Shown: piece by piece, positions 33,747 to 41,835 of the stretch
How the letters are laid out: each line of letters starts with the position of its first letter
How positions within the stretch are numbered: the stretch's first letter is position 1
From: Desulfomonile tiedjei
GTDB lineage: Bacteria; Desulfobacterota; Desulfomonilia; Desulfomonilales; Desulfomonilaceae
Direction: 5' to 3'
DNA length: 64,000 nucleotides
Assembly (NCBI GenBank): GCA_016212925.1
Contig: JACRDF010000022.1
Span: 62,001 to 126,000 of the forward strand
Notes under the pieces: generated by a model
The model's database searches: none
Seen by the model: the letters and a program-made list of their open reading frames with translations, nothing else
Told to the model about the DNA's origin: nothing
Program-made: the position numbers and the translations under genes

Positions 33747-34514
33747 TCAAGATCCTTCGCGAACTATTGCCACAAAATCTTCCGCTTTCAAAGAAGCCCC
33801 ACCCACCAGTCCTCCGTCAATGTCACGGCAATTCATGAGACCGCGAGTATTGTCCGGCTTGACGCTCCCACCGTACAATATTCGGATCTCTTGTGCCAAG
33901 TCCTCACCGACCAGCGAGCCTAGTTCCTTCCTCAAAAAGGAGTGAACCTCCTGGGCCTGCTCAGGCGACGCGGTCCGTCCTGTCCCGATCGCCCACCCCG
34001 GTTCGTAGGCGATAATAAACCGGGATGGATTTCGGGGCTTTATTCCGTTCATTCCCAGGGTCAATTGCCGTTTGACGACATCGAATGTCGTGCCCCGTTC
34101 TCGTTCCTCCAGGGTCTCGCCCAAACAGAAGATCGGCACCAAGTCATTGCGCAGGGCAGCTTTTATTTTCAGGTTAACGCTTTCGTCAGTCTCCCCGAAC
34201 AACTGCCGCCGCTCCGAATGGCCCACTATAACATAACTGCAACCGATTTCCTTCAGCATCGGCGCCGATATCTCCCCTGTAAACGCGCCTCGATCTTCCC
34301 AATGAAGATTTTGAGCGCTTACCCTGATCACCGTGCCGCGCGTTTCTTCCACCGCGGCAGGGACCGACGTAAAAGGAGGTGCAACTATGATCTCGCAATT
34401 GATCCGCCCGTTCTGCAAGCCGGTAAGCAATTCGCGCACAAGACTCCTAGTTTCCGCGGAAGTCTTGTGCATTTTCCAGTTGCCAGCCATTACCGGCTCA
34501 CGCATTTTGGGCAC
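33747..34514 (-). CDS. tpiA: triosephosphate isomerase
   Basis: Interconverts dihydroxyacetone phosphate and glyceraldehyde 3-phosphate. 255 residues, normal length. Catalytic residues: AGNWKMHKT (Lys), GHSERRQLFGE (His) and AYEPGWAIGTG (Glu); the phosphate loop is ILYGGSVKPDN. Glycolytic neighbours pgk and gapA precede it on the same strand. Confidence 0.97.
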   Translation of the reverse strand: MPKMREPVMAGNWKMHKTSAETRSLVRELLTGLQNGRINCEIIVAPPFTSVPAAVEETRGTVIRVSAQNLHWEDRGAFTGEISAPMLKEIGCSYVIVGHSERRQLFGETDESVNLKIKAALRNDLVPIFCLGETLEERERGTTFDVVKRQLTLGMNGIKPRNPSRFIIAYEPGWAIGTGRTASPEQAQEVHSFLRKELGSLVGEDLAQEIRILYGGSVKPDNTRGLMNCRDIDGGLVGGASLKAEDFVAIVREGS

Positions 34515-34674
34515 CTTCTTTTCTTTGGGGCCTAGGACACAGGAATCGTAATTCTACCGCCAACCTTTGTTCGAACACAAGGGTTACCCCATTGACGCGA
34601 ATTGATGTAAGGCGAAGCCACCAGCCGCTTGGCCCACAGCCTTGGCATGACGCAAAGCAGGTGCTTTCGCGTTG

Positions 34675-35859
34675 TTACCCTTCCAACGCGGCCACTCCGG
34701 GCAGCGTCTTGCCTTCCATGAACTCCATGAAGGCCCCGCCACCCGTTGATATGTACGAGATCTTGTCGGCTACTCCGGCCTGCTGCAAAGCGCGGACGGA
34801 ATCTCCACCGCCGACGACGGAAAAGCCCTTCGCGGCCGCCACCGCGGAGGCAATCTCCATGGTTCCGCGCTTGAACTCATCAATTTCAAATACGCCCATA
34901 GGGCCGTTCCAGACGATAGTCCCGGCGTCCTTTATCTCTTTACGAAACGCTTCAGTTGTTCTGGGGCCTATATCCAGGGCCATTTCTCCCTGAGGAACAG
35001 CGCCAAGATCAACGGTCTCGACACGTGCGGGCCCTTCCATTTTATCCGCGGCAACCACGTCAATAGGCAGCAACACCCGGCATCCTCTTTTAGCCGCCTT
35101 TTCCATGATTTCCGACGCCACCGGAATCATATCCTGTTCAATCATGGATGAGGCCGTCTCTATCCCTCGGGCCTTGAGAAAGGTGTTTGCCATGCCGCCG
35201 CCGATAAGTATCGCATCCATCCGGTCGACGATGTTCTGAAGCACAGCGATTTTGTCCGACACCTTTGCCCCGCCGAAAATCGCTACCACGGGCTTTGCAG
35301 GGTTGGCGAGGGCTTTGCCAAGGTTGTCCAGCTCCTCCTTGAGGAGCAGGCCGGCAGCCTTCTCCTTTACCAATAGCGCAACGCCTACCGTGGATGCATG
35401 TGCACGGTGAGCGGTCCCAAATGCGTCATTGACGTAAACGTCAGCCAAGGAGGCCAGTTCACGCGCAAGTTCCGGATCGTTTTTGGTCTCGCCGGCATGA
35501 AACCGCAGGTTCTCCAGCAACAATATACCGCCTTCCGGCAGCTCCTCCACAGCCTCCTTCACCTTGGGCCCGATGCAATCATCCACGAAACGTACTTCTC
35601 GACCGAGCAACTGGGTCAGGCGTGCTGCCACGGGTTGGAGGCTCATTTCGGCTTTTCTCTCACCCTTTGGCCGCCCCAGGTGCGACGCCAGGATGCATTT
35701 CGCTCCCTGCGCCACTGCATACTCTATGGTGGGCAGCGCTCTACGCAACCTGGTATCGTCCTTGATCGCGGCGGACTGGTCCAAGGGCACGTTAAAATCA
35801 AAGCGGAAGAAGACCCTTTTGCCCTTTATATCCAGGTCCTTAATGCTTTTGACCGACAT
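34675..35859 (-). CDS. pgk: phosphoglycerate kinase
   Basis: Transfers phosphate between 1,3-bisphosphoglycerate and ADP. 394 residues from the ATG at 35859; the open frame continues about 49 codons upstream into gapA, but the family start (MSVKSIKDLDIKGKRVFFR) is clear. Motifs: FRFDFNVPLD, SHLGRPKGER, the hinge region, and the C-terminal VGGGDSVRAL and STGGGAFMEFMEGK. It starts 20 bases after gapA; no separate promoter was seen. Confidence 0.97.
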   Translation of the reverse strand: MSVKSIKDLDIKGKRVFFRFDFNVPLDQSAAIKDDTRLRRALPTIEYAVAQGAKCILASHLGRPKGERKAEMSLQPVAARLTQLLGREVRFVDDCIGPKVKEAVEELPEGGILLLENLRFHAGETKNDPELARELASLADVYVNDAFGTAHRAHASTVGVALLVKEKAAGLLLKEELDNLGKALANPAKPVVAIFGGAKVSDKIAVLQNIVDRMDAILIGGGMANTFLKARGIETASSMIEQDMIPVASEIMEKAAKRGCRVLLPIDVVAADKMEGPARVETVDLGAVPQGEMALDIGPRTTEAFRKEIKDAGTIVWNGPMGVFEIDEFKRGTMEIASAVAAAKGFSVVGGGDSVRALQQAGVADKISYISTGGGAFMEFMEGKTLPGVAALEG

Positions 35860-35878
35860 CTCAAACCCCCACGCCCGA

Positions 35879-36889
35879 TCAGGTAAGCCTTTCGCCTGCG
35901 TACACAGCCAGATCGACCATTCGAGCTGAGTAGCCTGATTCATTATCATACCAGGCAAGCACCTTGGCCAAATTGCCACCGACACAGTATGTGGCCAGGG
36001 AATCAAAGACCGAAGAATAGGTGCTGTTCACAAAATCCGTGCTTACCAGGGGCTCGTCAACATAAGCCAGGATGCCCTTCATGCGGCCTTCCGACGCCCT
36101 CTTCATCGCGGCATTGATCTCTTCGACAGTGGTGTTTCTTTTGAGTACCACACTGAGGTCCACCAGCGATACATTCGGAGTCGGAATCCTGATGGCCAGT
36201 CCGTCCAGTTTTCCGGCCAATTCCGGAATAACCAACCCCACTGCCGTGGCTGCGCCTGTGGTCGTGGGGATCATGTTCATGGCCGCGGCCCTGGCTCGAC
36301 GATAATCCTTATGAACCGTATCCAGGAGGCTCTGGTCCATGGTGTAGGAATGAATGGTAGTCATAATCCCTTTTTCAATGCCGAACTCGTCGAAAAGCAC
36401 CTTCGCCAGAGGGGCCAGGCAGTTTGTCGTGCACGAAGCGTTGGATATGACGTGATGTTTCAGCGGATCATATGTTTCCTCGTTCACTCCGAGTGCAAAT
36501 GTGCCATCTACATTTTTCCCTGGAGCTGAAATAATCACCTTTTTGGCGCCGGCCTGAATGTGCTTGCCGGCTTTTTCCTTGTCTCTGAAAAGGCCTGTGC
36601 ATTCCATGACAACATCAATTTTGAGATCGGCCCACGGGAGCTTCAGCAAATCGTCAGTGATGTTGAGGGCTCTCACATCCTTTCCGTCAATTTTCATACT
36701 GTCTTCGGTATGAGAGACTTCGCCATGATAGGGGCCGTGAACCGAATCATGTTTGAATAAGAACGCCATCAATTTTGGGTCCATTCTGTCATTGACGGCC
36801 ACAACTTCCACTTTGGGATTGGTAAAGGCGTTTCGCATTACTGTTCGCCCTATGCGTCCAAAGCCGTTAATCGCTATTTTAACTGCCAT
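35879..36889 (-). CDS. gapA: glyceraldehyde-3-phosphate dehydrogenase, type I
   Basis: Oxidises glyceraldehyde 3-phosphate with NAD(P) and phosphate. 336 residues. The Rossmann start is VKIAINGFGRIGRTVMR; the catalytic Cys is in SNASCTTNCLAPLAK, and the catalytic His and NNESGYSARMVDL-like end (WYDNESGYS) are present. First gene of the glycolytic unit, with a good promoter 37-65 bases upstream. Confidence 0.97.
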   Translation of the reverse strand: MAVKIAINGFGRIGRTVMRNAFTNPKVEVVAVNDRMDPKLMAFLFKHDSVHGPYHGEVSHTEDSMKIDGKDVRALNITDDLLKLPWADLKIDVVMECTGLFRDKEKAGKHIQAGAKKVIISAPGKNVDGTFALGVNEETYDPLKHHVISNASCTTNCLAPLAKVLFDEFGIEKGIMTTIHSYTMDQSLLDTVHKDYRRARAAAMNMIPTTTGAATAVGLVIPELAGKLDGLAIRIPTPNVSLVDLSVVLKRNTTVEEINAAMKRASEGRMKGILAYVDEPLVSTDFVNSTYSSVFDSLATYCVGGNLAKVLAWYDNESGYSARMVDLAVYAGERLT

Positions 36890-36925
36890 AATTCTGTCTC
36901 CCTCACCCGCTATTAAAGTGTTCGA

Positions 36926-36954
36926 AGTGTATTTTATTTCCTTTGCCTCGTCAA
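36926..36954 (-). promoter_or_regulatory. sigma-70 promoter of the gapA-pgk-tpiA-secG unit
   Basis: On the minus strand, -35 TTGACG (36949-36954), 17-base spacer, -10 TACACT (36926-36931). The predicted start is about 30 bases upstream of the gapA ATG. Confidence 0.65.
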
Positions 36955-37127
36955 TCGTGAATCATTCTTGCCTTGTGTTTCCAGCGCTTTTCGGTTATAG
37001 AGAATTGTTTTTCGAGTCCCCGGACTCCGGGGGGCAGCCTCAATTAGCGCTGCACCGTCAGGAACTCGACAGAGGGCCAGCAAGAGCCAATTAGGCTTTG
37101 GGATGGTAGGCTGACGAGGATCCGGAA

Positions 37128-37550
37128 ATGATCAGACTAACTGCTTTATTGATTTTCTCGCTGGCGTTATCGATATTTGTTTCTCACACATCAATAATAT
37201 ATACAGCGGATGTGTCCTCGTCCTCGGCTCAGTGGAAGATAACCAGCGTTAAAGTCTGTCGCACCCCGTCAGGTGCCTTGGATTCGGACATAGAGGTGCT
37301 GGGCAGCTACCCGGTCTATTCCTTTTTTGTCCCTCGGCCGGTTTGGACAGTGAATGGCAGCGTAGCAGACGCGAAACCGGTCTACCAACAAGGTCGCCTG
37401 GTCTCTTTTCAACTCCTTGGCGCTGGGTTATCCCTCAAATCCGGAACGAAGAATACTGTAAAATTCTCTCTGCCCGATCAAAACGGTTCAAGGACTTTTC
37501 AATACGACGAAAAGCGGCCAACTGCCGGTGAATGCTGGGAATTCTTCTGA
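37128..37550 (+). CDS. secreted protein of unknown function
   Basis: 140 residues with a signal peptide (MIRLTALLIFSLALSIFVSH, cleavage likely after residue ~26). The mature part looks all-beta: WKITSVKVCRTPSG, FFVPRPVWTVNGSVAD, GLSLKSGTKNTVKFSLPD. Two cysteines (VCR near residue 46, GECW near the end) could form a disulfide. The ribosome-binding site GAGG is seven bases before the ATG. It stands alone on the plus strand, divergent from gapA. No family recognised. Confidence 0.7.
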   Translation: MIRLTALLIFSLALSIFVSHTSIIYTADVSSSSAQWKITSVKVCRTPSGALDSDIEVLGSYPVYSFFVPRPVWTVNGSVADAKPVYQQGRLVSFQLLGAGLSLKSGTKNTVKFSLPDQNGSRTFQYDEKRPTAGECWEFF

Positions 37551-37648
37551 AGTGGCCCCCAAAGCCGTTAGTCAGTCTCCTCAAGGAAAAATAGGCCCCT
37601 GGCACAAGTAGGCACGTCTCGCGTCCCCGGCACACGCTATTGTAGTGA

Positions 37649-37735
37649 TTCTCGAAAGTTCTTTCCGAATGGAGTCGCACTGCTGGACAAGCCAGCAGTG
37701 GCGCCCATGAGTCAATCCGTCATTACTTTCGAGAA
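37649..37735. repeat. palindromic element with terminal inverted repeats and inner hairpin
   Basis: An 87-base element bounded by TTCTCGAAAGT (37649-37659) and ACTTTCGAGAA (37725-37735). In its middle is a perfect hairpin, CACTGCTGG-acaag-CCAGCAGTG (37678-37700). It sits just before the broken EamA gene. It resembles a non-coding REP/BIME unit or miniature element. Confidence 0.55.
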
Positions 37736-37828
37736 CTTCTATGATGCCACCGTTTCATCGAAAATCCAATAATACAGCGCCGCTTTGGCCCCACCAGAGA
37801 GTCGGGGCATAAGATTCGAGATCCAACC

Positions 37829-38349
37829 TTGAGTAGCAAACCCAACCATGTTTCCGAGGCCATCCCTTTTGCCGGAATGTTACCCCTGATCACGGTCAAC
37901 CTCCTGTGGGGCGGCAGCATGGTGAGTATCAAAATCAGCAACGCGGGAATTCCGCGGCCGCGACGACGATCTACATAAAGAAATTCATATGGAACAGGCC
38001 GATTACGCACTATCAGACCCTGTTCTCGCAGCTGCTTTTCTCCCTCCCGTTGCTTGTTATCTGTTCTCTGGTGCTGGAATGGGGCGCGCCGGTCAATTTG
38101 GACGCTATGGTGGTGTCGGCTCTGGCGTACCAGACCCTGGTGGTGGCCTTCTTCAGTTACATTTTATGGTTTTGGATGATCCACAGGTTTGCGGTAAGTC
38201 GGTTGGCGGCTTTCACTTTTCTCGCCCCACTGTTCGGGGTCATTCTAAGCGGCTTGGTCCTGCACGAGACGCTCCCTCTCCTGCTGTGGGTAGGGCTCGC
38301 GTTGGTGGCTTCGGGCATTTATCTGGTAAACCGGCCCGCAACCAATTAA
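37829..38349 (+). pseudogene. EamA/DMT family transporter, internally deleted and frameshifted
   Basis: A remnant of a drug/metabolite exporter. In one frame, from a TTG at 37829 to about 37960, the sequence reads as an EamA start (GMLPLITVNLLWGGSMVSIK). In another frame, from about 37965 to 38349, it reads as the second EamA half (HYQTLFSQLLFSLPLLVI ... HETLPLLLWVGLALVASGIY). A normal protein has ~290 residues; here about 130 in the middle are missing and the two parts are out of frame. The downstream half still has three to four hydrophobic segments but no plausible start. Clearly not functional as a full transporter. Confidence 0.8.
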
Positions 38350-38632
38350 ATCACAGCGGGTCCCTCAGCCCGCAAGGAAACATCACTCAGTCGTGATTTT
38401 CCCCGGGTCCCGTCTCCACTGGTCATCTCGGTGACGGAAGGAGTAGCTTTCGGAGCCTGTTGCTCGACTTGCAACTCAGCGGCAACGGTGGGCGCTGCCC
38501 ACCTCCCTTTGTCCGCTTCTAACGCCGCTGTGTACCGACCGCCTGAAACATGGCAACTCGGTTGGTTTAGCTACATACGATAGGCGCGCGGTTATTTGCG
38601 CGCGAATCAGCCCAGTGACAGGCTCCGATAGG
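38350..38632. other. noncoding stretch with small hairpins
   Basis: Between the pseudogene and HU. It holds GGTGGGC-gct-GCCCACC (38488-38504) and CGCGCG-N8-CGCGCG (38585-38604). The second lies past the HU stop and may help end its transcript, though no U-tract follows. No gene seen. Confidence 0.4.
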
Positions 38633-38917
38633 TCACTTCGCCTTCTTGACGGCTTCCTTGAGCGCCTTGGACGCGCTGAAACGGGGAACCTTGGTGGCCG
38701 GAATCTTTATCTTCTTTTTTGTCTGCGGATTGATTCCGTTTCGGCCCTGCCTCTGGACCACTTTGAAAGTGCCCAGACCGGCGAGGCGAATCGACCCTTC
38801 TTTGCGCTTGAGCGTATCATGGATAGCGCCCACAACGGCATTAAGGGCCAAGCCCGCTGCCTTTTTTGAAATGCCAGAATCCGCTGCGATCTTGGTTACC
38901 AGTTCATCTTTCGTCAT
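38633..38917 (-). CDS. HU family DNA-binding protein
   Basis: A small nucleoid protein of 94 residues; a dimer bends DNA with two beta arms. Family signature: GLGTFKVVQRQGRNGINPQT, and IPATKVPRFSASKALKEAV at the end. Starts MTKDELVTKIAADSGISKKA. It is in its own transcription unit with a good promoter. It could be called HupA/HupB-type or IHF-like; HU fits better because of GRNGINPQT. Confidence 0.95.
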   Translation of the reverse strand: MTKDELVTKIAADSGISKKAAGLALNAVVGAIHDTLKRKEGSIRLAGLGTFKVVQRQGRNGINPQTKKKIKIPATKVPRFSASKALKEAVKKAK

Positions 38918-38982
38918 TCTCGAAACCTCCCCAAAAAGATTAACGACTTCAAAGAATTGAAGCTACTCAATGCGATTACGCT

Positions 38983-39011
38983 ACGTTATTTGTACCCGAC
39001 CGATTTGTCAA
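38983..39011 (-). promoter_or_regulatory. sigma-70 promoter of the HU gene
   Basis: On the minus strand, -35 TTGACA (39006-39011), 17-base spacer, -10 TAACGT (38983-38988). About 65 bases upstream of the HU ATG. Confidence 0.6.
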
Positions 39012-39307
39012 GATAAAATTGCATTGTCTGATGAATGATTACACAAAAAACCTCGGATTGCGCTAGATAATCAGCGTAATGCTCCTGTAGCGTGTTGATT
39101 TGACGGCAGTTTTCCCAACAACGACGATTTGCGATCTTTGCTCAAAAAGGACAGCCCACAGACCCTCTCCTCAGCTAGTTTTATCCTATCTGCCTTCCGA
39201 TACCCTGTGCCACGACACACCAATCCCCCCGCTGACAGCATGGCTGGTTCTGCTACGGTCTGTCAGTGCGCACTTGCACCACTACACCAGATTCATTGCC
39301 GAAGCAC

Positions 39308-39336
39308 TTGTCATTTCACACAATTTTCGATATAAT
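39308..39336 (+). promoter_or_regulatory. strong sigma-70 promoter of the papain-like protein gene
   Basis: -35 TTGTCA (39308-39313), exactly 17 bases, then a perfect -10 TATAAT (39331-39336). The predicted start is ~30 bases before the ATG at 39374. The preceding part of the 455-base gap (39012-39307) shows no gene. Confidence 0.8.
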
Positions 39337-39373
39337 AGAATTCTTAGCTTTTTATTCATCGGGGTTGCAATTT

Positions 39374-40078
39374 ATGCACGAATTATTCTCTGGAAGGTTG
39401 TCGAGGTTTGCTGTCTGCGCGTTCCTGGTTGCAGGCCTTCTATTAATCCCGGGAACGGGCAATGCCAGTGCCTCTTTTTGCGTCGGAGACGACGGGTTTT
39501 CCATATCCAACGCACCCGGCTATTGCTTCGCGATGACCGCCTTTTCCAGGTGGTATTACCTCCGTCACCAGGGCGAACCATCCCTGCGAAAGGTTGTCGA
39601 TAAGAAGGTCCAGGAGCGGATAGCGCGGGAAATTCAGCAGTATTACAGCAAGAACCTCATAAACATTCAAGCGGACTACTGCAACCGATTCCACGGCAAT
39701 CAAACGGACTCCTTTCAACGCTTCCTAGCGGGGGTAGTCGCAGGAGAGCCTCAAATAGTGCTTCTCATGAACAAGGGGGCTCGCGGTGCGGTGCTCCACG
39801 CCGTACTGGCCTACGAGTGGGTCCCGGAGCAGAACATTCTGAAGATCTACGATCCCAATTACACCAACGGCGAACGCTTCATTGACCTGGACAGGCGCGA
39901 GTACACGTCTCTGGACGTTACTTACAGCGCCATATGTTTCCCGACGGTGTTACATCATCATCCCGGGCTCGTGAAGAAAATGGAAGCCTTGTACTCGTTT
40001 CACGTGGCAAGGAAGCTGGCCGCTAGAAGTGCCGCAGCGGCCGCGTCTCAGTGGAACCAGGCCGAGGCAAGGAGATGA
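39374..40078 (+). CDS. secreted papain-fold-like (cysteine protease-like) protein
   Basis: 234 residues from the ATG at 39374, supported by a promoter ~40 bases upstream; the open frame extends further but crosses the promoter. The signal peptide MHELFSGRLSRFAVCAFLVA ends near ...NASA. The mature part has a Cys in NAPGYCFAMTAFSRWYYL, a His in GAVLHAVLAYEW and an Asp/Asn in LKIYDPNY. The order and surroundings (GxCxxM...HAVLAY...YDPN) fit a papain-like catalytic triad. The specific peptidase family and substrate are unknown; it might be an inactive or transglutaminase-like relative. The C-terminal 30 residues are Ala-rich and basic. Confidence 0.7.
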   Translation: MHELFSGRLSRFAVCAFLVAGLLLIPGTGNASASFCVGDDGFSISNAPGYCFAMTAFSRWYYLRHQGEPSLRKVVDKKVQERIAREIQQYYSKNLINIQADYCNRFHGNQTDSFQRFLAGVVAGEPQIVLLMNKGARGAVLHAVLAYEWVPEQNILKIYDPNYTNGERFIDLDRREYTSLDVTYSAICFPTVLHHHPGLVKKMEALYSFHVARKLAARSAAAAASQWNQAEARR

Positions 40079-40138
40079 GCTGACCATTCTTCTGCGGAGG
40101 AACACCGAGCCTGCGCGGGGCAAGTGTGAACAGGCTAC

Positions 40139-40963
40139 TTAGAACCCGAAGGAAATTCCTCCGGATACTCCTGACACGATATAGAACCACTCGTTATTAA
40201 GCGGCTGAAAGTCCTCCACGCACTGGACCAGGCGGTTAGTGCAGCGGAGGTTGATCACGATGTCCGGGTAAACTTCCCAGGCTACCCCTAATCTTACCAT
40301 CGTGAGAAACCCCCTTGTGATAAGGTGAGTTCCTTCCAGCTCCAGGGTAAAGTCGATCCCGTGAGGAAACTGCAATCGCCCTTCAAGGCCGAGCACCGGA
40401 TAGACCCCATCGAGGCTTCTGGTGTTGGACATGACTCCGGCCTCGCGAGTTTCCCCGTTCAAGGTCGTGCTGGAGCCAATATAGTGGACCCCTACACGCG
40501 GCGCTATCCACCAGGGCGGATAATCCAAGGCCTTGTACCCGTAGGACACTCGGAGCCAATACAAATCGATGCGCGTGTCGACAACCGTACCGACCTCATA
40601 GGTTTTGTTGTGGAAGCGGAAAGTCCTCGGAATCCTTTTCATACCGGTGGGAGAAAACATCAAGAAGTCTGCATTGAACAAATGATTGTCCAGGATTACC
40701 CCTTCCAGAGTGACTGAGGACGCTTCACCCTGATTCACCCCTAGGTCGGTGTCAACATCTATTTTGGTCCCTGACCCCGGTTGGCCGCCCGCCGGAACGA
40801 GCACCTCACCGGCCACCCATTGATGGCTCCAGTCCATGCCAAATAGAAAGCGCGCCTCAGGGATAAGCCGAAACTGCTCTTGGGCCACGCCAACACCCTC
40901 AGTCAAGGCCAGAATCCCTGTCAGCAAAATCAGGTGCCATGAAATCCGCGCGATCACACGCAT
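40139..40963 (-). CDS. predicted outer-membrane beta-barrel protein of unknown function
   Basis: 274 residues from the ATG at 40963, giving a proper signal peptide (VIARISWHLILLTGILALTEG, cleavage near VAQEQ); the longer open frame would hide it. The mature chain has alternating aromatic/hydrophobic strands (RFLFGMDWSHQWVAGEV, HLFNADFLMFSP, FTLELEGTHLI, LGVAWEVYPDIVINLR) and ends in ...GGISFGF. A C-terminal Phe is typical of outer-membrane barrels. No named family recognised. It is a single gene with a terminator-type hairpin in the region upstream. Confidence 0.65.
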   Translation of the reverse strand: MRVIARISWHLILLTGILALTEGVGVAQEQFRLIPEARFLFGMDWSHQWVAGEVLVPAGGQPGSGTKIDVDTDLGVNQGEASSVTLEGVILDNHLFNADFLMFSPTGMKRIPRTFRFHNKTYEVGTVVDTRIDLYWLRVSYGYKALDYPPWWIAPRVGVHYIGSSTTLNGETREAGVMSNTRSLDGVYPVLGLEGRLQFPHGIDFTLELEGTHLITRGFLTMVRLGVAWEVYPDIVINLRCTNRLVQCVEDFQPLNNEWFYIVSGVSGGISFGF

Positions 40964-41194
40964 TGGGTAGCGATACCACTGTGCCGCCGAATAAGCAGCT
41001 TTGTCGCTCGCGGCCGCGTGCCCGCGCCACCGAGAACGACAAACCTGATTTGTTCTTGGAAACTTGCCGCCGGTCCTGTTTGATGTAACGCACATCGGTA
41101 TGACCCCTCGCTCAAGGAATCGTTACGGCGGGACGGTTTATATACCTTTCCATACGAGGGGGCAACCAAGAAATCCCGGAATCCGGCCAATAAG

Positions 41195-41231
41195 AAAAGC
41201 CGGCCTCCTGTTTACGGGGAAGTCGGCTTTT
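41195..41231 (-). terminator. intrinsic terminator after the small HTH gene
   Basis: Arms AAAAGCCG and CGGCTTTT, with further pairing inside. On the minus strand it ends in TTTTCTTATT. It lies about 70 bases past the stop of the 62-residue gene. The stem is symmetrical enough to act in both directions. Confidence 0.7.
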
Positions 41232-41302
41232 ATATTACGGGCAGTTTTTGCTTAGACGAGGTTAGGCAACACGCGATACAAACCGCGCCTCATGGAGAAT
41301 CC

Positions 41303-41491
41303 TTACGCCGCGGCCGCGTCGTCTTCCACAGGCCACCGGCCTTGGTTGAGCCAGCGCACCAGGGACGCGTCGATAGCGTCTTCAAACACATCACATCGGG
41401 CAGCTATTTCCTTAAAGGACATACCTTGCTTCAGCATCCGGTGCACATTTTCGGGAGTCAATCTGACTCGGGAGCCTTCCATCTTCAGCAT
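41303..41491 (-). CDS. small helix-turn-helix-like protein
   Basis: 62 residues, start ATG after AAGGAGTAGCTT. It reads VRLTPENVHRMLKQGMSFKE, IAARCDVFEDAIDASLVRWL, with an Ala tail. The GMSFKEIAARCDV segment looks like the core of a HTH of the resolvase/sigma-region type, as in small DNA-binding proteins. No partner gene is adjacent. It has a terminator downstream, so it is transcribed alone. Function unknown. Confidence 0.65.
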   Translation of the reverse strand: MLKMEGSRVRLTPENVHRMLKQGMSFKEIAARCDVFEDAIDASLVRWLNQGRWPVEDDAAAA

Positions 41492-41785
41492 AAGCTACTC
41501 CTTCTTTACGTACTACAATATCTAAGATATCTTTCATCGCCGAAGGTTCCCTTTTTCAAAAAAAAAGCGGTTCACCAATTAAAACCCTAAAAAATCACAT
41601 GAGTTTCACGGCAAAGAAGATCAGATCTATTTACGACCCGTGTTCGACTGATGTCAAGTATTTTTAGCGGGATATCAAAGTCAGGACGGAAGAGGCCCCG
41701 AGATCCGGTTCAAAGAAAACAAGTAGGCTTCACCCAATGAAACTTTCTTGACCGCGCATCGGTTTATTCGATCTTTCTTGTCAAA
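41492..41785. other. noncoding stretch upstream of the small HTH gene
   Basis: AT-richer sequence between the HTH gene start and the lon terminator. It contains an A9 run near 41562. No gene or clear regulatory site recognised. Confidence 0.4.
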
Positions 41786-41824
41786 CCGGCTGAGAGAGAT
41801 GGCTAAAAAGCCACCCCTCTCCGG
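41786..41824 (-). terminator. lon terminator hairpin
   Basis: CCGG outer pair, GAGAG/CTCTC-type middle and TGGCT-aaaa-AGCCA top. It begins about a dozen bases after the lon stop on the minus strand, followed by TTTGACAAG. Probably the end of the protease unit. Confidence 0.5.
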
Positions 41825-41835
41825 CTACATTGGCG

